Source of the DNA: Pseudonocardia humida
GTDB lineage: Bacteria; Actinomycetota; Actinomycetes; Mycobacteriales; Pseudonocardiaceae
Assembly: GCF_023898865.1 (NCBI RefSeq)
Contig: NZ_JAGSOV010000041.1
Location: forward strand, 62,001-126,000
Direction: 5' to 3'
DNA length: 64,000 nucleotides
Shown here one piece after another: positions 58,698 to 64,000 of this stretch (position 1 is its first letter; each line of letters opens with the position of its first letter). The notes beneath the pieces are model-generated. The model made no database searches and was not told the DNA's origin. It saw only the letters and a list, made by a program, of their open reading frames with translations. The translations under genes and the position numbers were made by a program.

Positions 58698-59165
58698 CAG
58701 CGCACGGAGCCCTGTCGGACCGCGAACGACTCGAGTGCGCCGTGCAGCGTCTCGGCGCCGGTGGCGCAGGTGCTCGACCCCGACGATCGGCACCAGCTCC
58801 GGGGCCAGCTCGGCGAACCGCTCGTCGACCAGAGCACCGTTGTTGGTCAGCACGGTCACCTGTCCCACGCGGGCGGCCGCGGTGACGGCCGGTACCACGG
58901 CCGGCCGGGCGGTCATGCTCGCCCTCCTGACGCGTACGAAGTCGTCGGCCGACACGGTCGTACCCAGCGCCGTGGACAGGGCGGCCAGGTAGTCGGCGCC
59001 GGTCGGGTACCGGCCCGCCTCGGCCTGCTCCTCACCGTCGAGGTGGTGCCACCACCGCCGGGCGAGCTCCGGCTCGGGCACGCCGGTCAGCTCGCTCATC
59101 GCGGCCATCCGGTGCGACCAGTCGTAGTCGTAGACGACGCCGTCCATGTCGAACGCGAACAGCAG
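58698..59165 (-). pseudogene. HAD-family hydrolase remnant
   Basis: LLFAFDMDGVVYDYDW includes the nucleophile motif, but no start codon precedes it in frame; starting at the available ATG (59147) would remove the catalytic Asp. The cap (ELARRWWHHLDGEE) and motif II (VTVLTNNGA) follow, then after VPIVGVEHL the frame breaks; a typical C-terminus (CATGAETLHGALESF) appears in another frame, with motifs III and IV deleted. Confidence 0.6.
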
Positions 59166-59457
59166 CGGCGCGTACTGAGAGTATCGGCCTCCTGCCGCAC
59201 AGCCGGACGTTCCCGTGCGTTGGGCGGGCGCGGGAACTCATGCCCTCGTCGGGCCTCGCGAGCGGAAGGATGACGGGATCCCGCCACGCCGGTGGCCGGT
59301 CCGGCCCCTCCCGGTGGCGCGATCCACCGGCCGGCCGGGAAAGCTGGTGCACAACGGGGGATTCGCGGCTGCGGCGGGGGAGCGGTTATCTGCTCGCAGT
59401 TCTGCGCGGACCCCGGTAGGAATGGATTCCGATCGTCGCATCCGAGGGGGAGCCGCA

Positions 59458-60243
59458 GTGACCACCACCGAGCCGCAGGGCACGTTCGCGGCGTCCACGG
59501 CCAAGACGCTGGCGCAGATCGTGGCCGCCGAGAAGGGCGTCAAGTCCCGGGTCATGGCGCTCATCTCGCAGATGTACAAGAACATCCAGAAGGCCGGCGA
59601 GAAGGGTCCCATGGAGGGCATCTCGCGCACCTACCAGAAGCGTTTCGACGAGGGCGCGGAACTGCCTGCCGAGTACCGCAAGGTGCAGTTCACCGCCGAG
59701 GACCAGCTCACCCAGTTCGTGCAGGCGCTGCGCGGCCTGATGGACGTCACCGCGACCAAGGACCTGGCGAACACCCGGGCGAAGGCCACCGTCCGGGTGG
59801 GCGACACGGTGATCATCGAGGACGCGCCGCCGACCCTGCTGCTGTCGCTGGAGAAGCAGCTGACCGACCTGCGCACGTTCGTCGCGGCGCTGCCGGTGCT
59901 CGACCCGGCGACCGAGTGGACGTTCAACCCGGAGGCGGGCGCCTACGCGTCGCGGCCGGTGGGCACCACGCGCACCGAGAAGGAGCGCAGGGCGACGATC
60001 GTGGCCCCGGCCACCGACAAGCACCAGGCCCAGGTCGACATCGTCAACGTCGACGTCATCGTGGGCACCTGGAACACCGTGCGGTACTCCGGCTACATGG
60101 CGGGCGACCGGGTCAAGGAGCTGCTCGACCGGGTCGACCGGCTCCTGCTCGCGGTCAAGTACGCCCGCGAGGAGGCCAACGCCTCCACCGAGGCGCAGCC
60201 GGTGCGGGTCGGCTCGACCGTGGCTACCTACCTGCTCGGGTAG
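59458..60243 (+). CDS. DUF7873-like protein beside a tRNA-like array
   Basis: 261 residues from GTG at 59458 after GAGGGGGA. Blocks: LAQIVAAEKGVKSRVMALIS, GISRTYQKRFDEGAELPAEY, ALRGLMDVTATKDLANTRAK, PPTLLLSLEKQLTDLRTFVA, LPVLDPATEWTFNPEAG, and DKHQAQVDIVNVDVIVGTWN. No catalytic motif of a known enzyme is visible. From memory it matches a family named DUF7873, seen in actinobacteria and phages next to tRNA-like clusters and sometimes an RtcB ligase; I am moderately sure of the name. The tRNA-like array begins 41 bases after its stop, on the same strand, so it may be cotranscribed. Confidence 0.7.
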   Translation: MTTTEPQGTFAASTAKTLAQIVAAEKGVKSRVMALISQMYKNIQKAGEKGPMEGISRTYQKRFDEGAELPAEYRKVQFTAEDQLTQFVQALRGLMDVTATKDLANTRAKATVRVGDTVIIEDAPPTLLLSLEKQLTDLRTFVAALPVLDPATEWTFNPEAGAYASRPVGTTRTEKERRATIVAPATDKHQAQVDIVNVDVIVGTWNTVRYSGYMAGDRVKELLDRVDRLLLAVKYAREEANASTEAQPVRVGSTVATYLLG

Positions 60244-60284
60244 TCCCCGGGTAGCCTCGCCGACAGGTCCACCACAGGTGGGCA

Positions 60285-60365
60285 GTGTGGTCGGTCCACT
60301 GGGTGTGGGCGCCGCCCCCGCCTCGCGCCGGGGCGGAGGGGCCGGTTCGATCCCGGCACCACACG
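60285..60365 (+). ncRNA. tRNA-like RNA, unit 1
   Basis: Folds as a cloverleaf: acceptor GTGTGGT (60285-60291) with ACCACAC (60358-60364), 7/7; D stem GTCC/GGGC with a GGG-containing loop; T arm GCCGG-TTCGATC-CCGGC directly before the acceptor 3' strand. The anticodon arm is abnormal: a 7-bp GC stem (60312-60318 with 60330-60336) and an 11-base loop, not 5 bp and 7 bases. No sensible anticodon and no U33, so it is unlikely to decode. Confidence 0.6.
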
Positions 60366-60370
60366 CGACC

Positions 60371-60465
60371 GCCCGGATGGCTCCGGGCGGCAAACTCAGA
60401 CTGAACGTCAGCGCACTCAGACTCATCCAGCCGGTGAGGTGGAGGTTCGAATCCTCCCCGGGGCA
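60371..60465 (+). ncRNA. tRNA-like RNA, unit 2 (3' half canonical)
   Basis: The 3' part is a normal tRNA end: T arm GGAGG-TTCGAAT-CCTCC (60441-60457), acceptor strand CCGGGGC (60458-60464), discriminator A. The 5' part is not a D arm but a hairpin, GCCCGGA-TGGC-TCCGGGC (60371-60388), followed by two ACTCAGACT direct repeats 21 bases apart (60394, 60415). The acceptor strand's perfect partner, GCCCCGG, lies seven bases downstream, at the start of unit 3. Confidence 0.5.
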
Positions 60466-60471
60466 CGCCAT

Positions 60472-60602
60472 GCCCCGGTGGCCCAATCGGTAGAGGCAGC
60501 CGGTCTCAGATTCTCGCCCACACTTCAATCCGCCCGACCACGTCGAATCGAGGTCGACCCGGCAACGCTTGTCCGATGCGGGTTCAACTCCCGTCGGGGG
60601 CT
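60472..60602 (+). ncRNA. tRNA-like RNA, unit 3 with a 55-base anticodon-loop insertion
   Basis: 5' half is canonical: GCCCCGG, TG, D arm GCC...GGC (60481-60497) containing AATCGGTAGA, then GCCGG (60499-60503) followed by TCTCAGA. Its partner CCGGC is at 60559-60563, leaving a 55-base loop. The T arm GCGGG-TTCAACT-CCCGT and acceptor strand CGGGGGC (60595-60601) close the structure with one G:G mismatch; the variable region has 14 bases. Either an intron-bearing or degenerate tRNA, or one half of a permuted pair with unit 2. Confidence 0.5.
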
Positions 60603-60604
60603 CG

Positions 60605-60626
60605 GGATCGTCGTACCCGACGATCC
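60605..60626 (+). terminator. Hairpin after the tRNA-like array
   Basis: GGATCGTCG-TACC-CGACGATCC, an exact 9-bp stem three bases after unit 3. It could terminate or protect the RNA. Beyond it, 60658-60670 (CTCAACGGCAGAG) looks like another tRNA D arm followed by CTCAG at 60681, but no T arm is found, so I do not call a fourth unit. Confidence 0.45.
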
Positions 60627-60869
60627 ACGCACCACCCACGCCCACGCCCCCGTGCGTCTCAACGGCAGAGCGGGACATCCCTCAGTATGACCGGGACGAT
60701 TAAACGTCGTCGACGTGTAAAACACATCGGGTACGCCGTTGCGCCCGTGGTCCCGTGCCGGACCACCGGCCTCGGCGGTCACAGGCGGGGCGTCCCAGGG
60801 AAGTGGGCGCCCCGCCGCACCGCCTCCGCGCCGTGCCCCGTACGGCCGGGCGGTGACCACGACGCGCGT

Positions 60870-61839
60870 TCAGGCGGGGCGTACCGGCATCGACGACGCG
60901 CGCCGCAGGTGGTCGAGGGTGGCCCGGACCACCGACTCGCCGTCGGGCCCCAACCAGACCAGGTGGCCGCCGGCGGACGGCCGGAGGATCCGGGCGTCGG
61001 GCAGTTCGGCCCGGACCCGGTCGATGTGCTCGACCGGTACGTCGTCGTCGGCCGGGGAGTGCACGGCCAGCACCGGCGCGTCGATCCGGTGCCAGGGGAC
61101 GCGCCAGTCCTGCGCGAAGGCCCTCAGCTCGTCCATCATCCCCGGGTGCAGCCGGCTCATCGGGGTGGTGGAGTCGACCATCGCGGTGAACGACGCCAGC
61201 TGCTCGGGGTGGGCGCGGACGTGCCGCACGACCTCGCCGACGGCGGCCTCGTCCAGGCTGCTCTCGGTGCGCAGGAAGGAGGTCAGTGCGAGTGCCGGCG
61301 CGCCGCGGGTGGTGCGGGCGAGCAGCCAGGACAGCAGGTCCTGGCCGCGTCGCGACAGCACCAGCCGGCCGAGCGGCGACTCGACCGCCTCGCGGTTCGG
61401 GGTGTAGGGCCCGGTGACCGCGCACCACAGCGTCAGCGACCGCGTCGAGTGGCGGGCGGCGTACAGCGCGGCGGCCGGGCCGCCGGCCGAGACCCCGAAC
61501 GCGTGCAGCGGTTCCCGCACCCCCGCCACCGCGAGCACCTGCGCGTACAGGTCGGCGTGCGCCGCCGGGTCGTCGGTGCCGGAGAGCGGGACGCCGTAGG
61601 AGCCGGGGCCGGGCGACCGACAGCACCCGGAACCCGGCGCTCGCCAGCCAGGGGAAGGCGTGCACCAGGTCGGGGCCCGCGCCACCGCCGGGGCTGAGCA
61701 GGACCACCGGCCCGCCGCGCGGGCCGATGTCGAGGTAGGGGATCGACCCGCGCGGGGTGGGCGCTCGCCGGAACACCCGCTCGACCCGCCGCCGTGCGCG
61801 CCGCCAGATGAGGAAGTCGCCCGCGACGGAACCGGCCAC
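60870..61839 (-). pseudogene. Alpha/beta-fold hydrolase with single-base frameshift
   Basis: Upstream frame: IPYLDIGPRGGPVVLLSPGG and LASAGFRVLSVARP. At a GGGG run (61605-61608, plus strand) the coding sense moves one frame to GSYGVPLSGTDD, LHAFGVSAGGPAAALYAARH (nucleophile elbow GVSAGG), PVLAVHSPADDDVPVEHI (Asp) and GGHLVWLGPD (His). All catalytic residues are present, so removing one C would restore an intact enzyme; sequencing error is possible. Confidence 0.7.
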
Positions 61840-62071
61840 ACCGACCGCCGCCGCGAGAAACCGCGGTCCCGCCCCGCAGCGACCATCCCTCGGCCGACCG
61901 GGTCCGCGTCGGCGTCGGCCGCGTCGAACGCGATGACGACGGGGACCCGGAGGTCGGACGCTCGCCCGCCATCAGGTGCCCGGCCCTTCGTCCGCGGCCC
62001 ACGGCAGCGGCCCCGGTGGGCTCCACTCGCGGGACCTCCGGCGCCTGCTGACCTGCAAGCTTGGTACGTCG

Positions 62072-62224
62072 CGGGGGAATCGAACTCCAATGGTCATCCG
62101 CAGGTGCACGAGTGGCATTGTCGCGCGGAGCTCGACACGACCCCCACGGTCGCCGGCGGCGATTGCGGCGCCCAGTTGACAGAACCTCTCCCAACCGATT
62201 CCAGGATGCGATATGGACTGCTGG
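62072..62224 (-). ncRNA. Degenerate tRNA-like sequence ending in ACCA
   Basis: On the minus strand ATATCGC (62224-62218) can pair with GCGACGT (62082-62076) at 6 of 7 positions including one wobble, followed by A and an encoded CCA. A D-arm-like CCT-GGAATCGGTTGGG...AGG and CTGTCAA (Asp-like GTC loop) follow the 5' strand; the T loop is TTCGATT with one stem mismatch. About 80 bases separate the D-side and T-side parts. Could be an inserted, scrambled or decaying tRNA. Nothing else supported in 61840-62459. Confidence 0.35.
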
Positions 62225-62459
62225 CGGCCGGACGCCGCGAACCGATCGGCTGCGTCGTTCAGCACGGCGAGCAACCGAGCGGCCCAGCCGCGGGCGCGGG
62301 CGCGGGCCGCGACGGATCCTCGCCCCTCGGTTCCGGTGGTGGGTGCGATCTCCTGACGCGCCGCACCTCGTCGCGTCGCTGGTGCGCCCCACCTGAACCG
62401 CGGGTACGGACGGCCTGACCCGCTGTTATCGTCACCACCAGGCACGGCATCGGGGGATC

Positions 62460-62900
62460 ATGGACGAGCGACGGGCCGGTGCGACGGCGAGCCGGCACAA
62501 CGGGTGGTTCGTCGTCGGCGGGCTGCTGGCCCTCGCCGTCGTGGTGCCGCTGGCCGTGCAGTCCTCGCGCCCGGACCAGGACGACGTCTACCGGGCCGCG
62601 GCGAACGCCGCCGACGAGCTGCGCAGCACCCCGGTCGACGGGCTCGGCGCCTACGGGTACGACGTCAGCCGCGCGCTCGCGGCGGGCAACCCGCCCAGCG
62701 GCGTCGGGAAGTTCGGCTCCAGCGTCGCGTCCGAACTCGACGTTCGCCCCGCCGGGGAGGACGCTCGCGGCGAGCTCTACGAGATCACCCGGGACGACGG
62801 CGCGTACCCGGTCTGCCTGGTGGTGGTGGAGTACGACAGCGGCCTGTCCCGCCAGGAACCGCTGCCGCCGTCCGCATCGGTCGACGAGGGCCCCTGCTGA
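62460..62900 (+). CDS. Membrane-anchored hypothetical protein
   Basis: 146 residues from ATG. A short basic N-terminus, one membrane helix (NGWFVVGGLLALAVVVPLAV) and an outer domain (DVYRAAANAADELRSTPVDG, GELYEITRDDGAYPVCLVVV). Single Cys near the C-terminus. No family recognised. Confidence 0.65.
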   Translation: MDERRAGATASRHNGWFVVGGLLALAVVVPLAVQSSRPDQDDVYRAAANAADELRSTPVDGLGAYGYDVSRALAAGNPPSGVGKFGSSVASELDVRPAGEDARGELYEITRDDGAYPVCLVVVEYDSGLSRQEPLPPSASVDEGPC

Positions 62901-62984
62901 GGGGCTGCCCCGCAGCTCCACGCCGGCGGGGTTGCCGCCCTCGGGCCGTCGCCCGCGCCCGCTCCGCCCCGCACGACCGCAGCC

Positions 62985-63601
62985 GGTCGTCGCCGTCGCC
63001 TGCGCGCGGCGGATCTCGCTGAGCCGCCGCCAGGACGCCTCGCCCGCCGCGCCCCGGGTCGAACGCCGGCGTCGGGTCGGGGAACCGATTGAGAGATCCC
63101 AGCATCGTGGCGAGCACGCCGGGATCGAAACCCGCATCGACTTCGCTCGCCCGACGGAGCAGTAGATCCTTCGGATAGTGCTGTGTGAGGGCGAAGACGT
63201 CGACGAAGTCACGTGCTTCTGCTCGGTCGAAGAGCGCGACCACTTTGCGGCCGGCGAGTTCCTCGAGCCCGAAGGTGGGGCCGGCGAAACTGGCTGACGG
63301 AGGCATGGTCGGCGGAGAATCCAGCGCGAGATCGACGAGGAGATCGTCGTCGCCGTGGACGATGAGGCGGCAGAACGTGTCCGCGTCCCGTATCCGCTCA
63401 ACGGTCCATCCGCGGTCGCGGGCTGCTGCTTCGAACGCATCGCGGGCCTCGGGAACGCTGCTCGCGCCGACGCGGGTGAACAGGTCGAGGTCGTGGGTCG
63501 GTCGTGAGGTCAACTGTTGGGCTGCCAGCGCGGCGCTCCGCCAGGAGGAGACCATCGCTGGCAGGCAGGGAGAAGAACAGTGAGGCGACCGAGACCTGCA
63601 A
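62985..63601 (-). pseudogene. AbiEii/AbiGii-type nucleotidyltransferase toxin, frameshifted
   Basis: Start region VASLFFSLPASDGLLLA is in one frame; near 63545 it moves to SAALAAQQLTSRPTHDLDLF, where the nucleotidyltransferase acidic pair sits, then DTFCRLIVHGDDDLLVDLAL, LAGRKVVALFDRAEARDFVD and LLRRASEVDAGFDPGVLATM. Near 63060 it moves again to ASWRRLSEIRRA, the usual C-terminus. Two shifts suggest an inactive type IV toxin. The partner gene lies just upstream at the window edge. Confidence 0.65.
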
Positions 63602-63647
63602 CGTGGTCAGCGGGGCTGTGGAACGCCCGCCCCGGTCATCGCCTGAT

Positions 63648-64000
63648 TCATCGGAGTGCCCACGCTGCGCGGACCTCCTGGGGGAGGACGAGGTCGGGCC
63701 AGAGTTCGGTCGGCAGCACTCCGTCCACATAGGTCAGGATGTCCGTCGGTCCACCCTCGCGGAGCACGATCTCGTACACACGGGCACGTTGCGTGCGGCC
63801 CCGGAGTTCGACGGAGCGTGGCGTGGTCGACCAGTGGAGGCGGAGTGGGAGCTGAACGGTCGCCAGAGCCTGTGCCGGGGGGAGGCGGGGTAGGTGTGAA
63901 GGGACTGCGATCGTGCGACCCCGTCGAGTGCTGACCTCGCTGAACCGCACGATCGGCACCGCAGCCAACTCGTGGCCCGAGGCGGCGAGTATCCGTGCTG
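63648..64000 (-). CDS. Upstream partner of the AbiEii-like gene, 5' partial
   Basis: The frame is open to the right window edge, so the start is missing. Visible part: AAVPIVRFSEVSTRRGRTIA, VQLPLRLHWSTTPRSVELRG, RARVYEIVLREGGPTDILTY, VDGVLPTELWPDLVLPQEVR. Genes of this kind precede actinobacterial AbiEii-type genes and may act as antitoxin or regulator; that is inferred from position. Confidence 0.6.
   Translation of the reverse strand, partial: ARILAASGHELAAVPIVRFSEVSTRRGRTIAVPSHLPRLPPAQALATVQLPLRLHWSTTPRSVELRGRTQRARVYEIVLREGGPTDILTYVDGVLPTELWPDLVLPQEVRAAWALR

Noticed and set aside
60658..60690. A fourth tRNA-like unit starting with CTCAACGGCAGAG.
   Set aside because: The D-arm-like sequence and CTCAG are present, but no T arm or acceptor partner was found downstream.

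Overview
The window reads as chromosome of a high-GC actinobacterium, most likely a Pseudonocardiaceae member (Pseudonocardia-like). The support is GC-saturated third codon positions, many GTG starts preceded by a TANNNT box with no Shine-Dalgarno (leaderless mRNAs), and lineage families: DUF397/DUF5753-type XRE pairs, DUF3090, SCO1664, MSMEG_4193-type phosphatase, DUF5703, F420-type LLM oxidoreductases. The genus is inference; no rRNA or typing marker is present.

Region 1 (1-11.8 kb) is an integrated mobile element ending in a tRNA-Leu(GAG) gene. It carries a low-GC MmeI-like DNA methyltransferase cargo gene cut by the window edge, two paralogous HTH regulators with a DUF5919-like C-terminus, HD, NUDIX and small membrane or Cys-rich proteins, an overlapping run of genes ending in an FtsK/Tra-like DNA translocase, a small ORF, and a large serine recombinase whose stop codon lies inside the tRNA. 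A repeated AAGACGTCCC motif occurs in three intergenic spaces and probably marks the element's regulon. The other attachment half-site is not in the window.

Region 2 (11.9-26 kb) opens with two decayed genes (MerR and MBL-fold) beside the att site, then ordinary chromosome: M20 peptidase, SDR, DUF5703, aldo/keto reductase, the actinobacterial block uppP / phosphatase / DUF3090 / SCO1664, a DMT permease, an LLM oxidoreductase, gnd, two tandem Uma2-family genes and a PLP dehydratase.

Region 3 (25.3-38.4 kb) has two XRE-DUF397 type loci (one intact, one with a gutted regulator) flanking a glycerol locus: glpD-glpK-glpF on the minus strand, and an IclR regulator coupled to a second glpK on the plus strand. 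App1-like phosphatase, DUF3626 and SCO6745-like genes follow.

Region 4 (38.6-53.8 kb) holds TerC, a monooxygenase, a membrane glycosyltransferase, a TetR/FAD-monooxygenase pair, an azoreductase/MarR pair with twin palindromic operators and a (DTHS)n minisatellite, a TPR protein, an LLM oxidoreductase, a wrecked sigma/anti-sigma-like locus, lgt, LysE, MFS, DoxX and an S66 peptidase.

Region 5 (54-64 kb) has a zinc-ribbon protein, a zinc-ribbon/P-loop kinase, a small type VII secretion-like cassette without a secretion machine, a secreted CARDB protein, a HAD pseudogene, and the most unusual locus: a DUF7873-like gene followed by a compact array of tRNA-like structures with abnormal anticodon regions, in one of which a tRNA 3' half immediately precedes its matching 5' half. 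A second degenerate tRNA-like structure lies on the other strand about 1.5 kb away, beyond a frameshifted hydrolase. A broken AbiEii-type toxin gene and a partial upstream partner end the window.

Frameshifted or internally deleted genes recur (MerR, MBL, XRE, sigma, anti-sigma-like, HAD, hydrolase, AbiEii). They are concentrated in accessory genes, while the housekeeping genes are intact.
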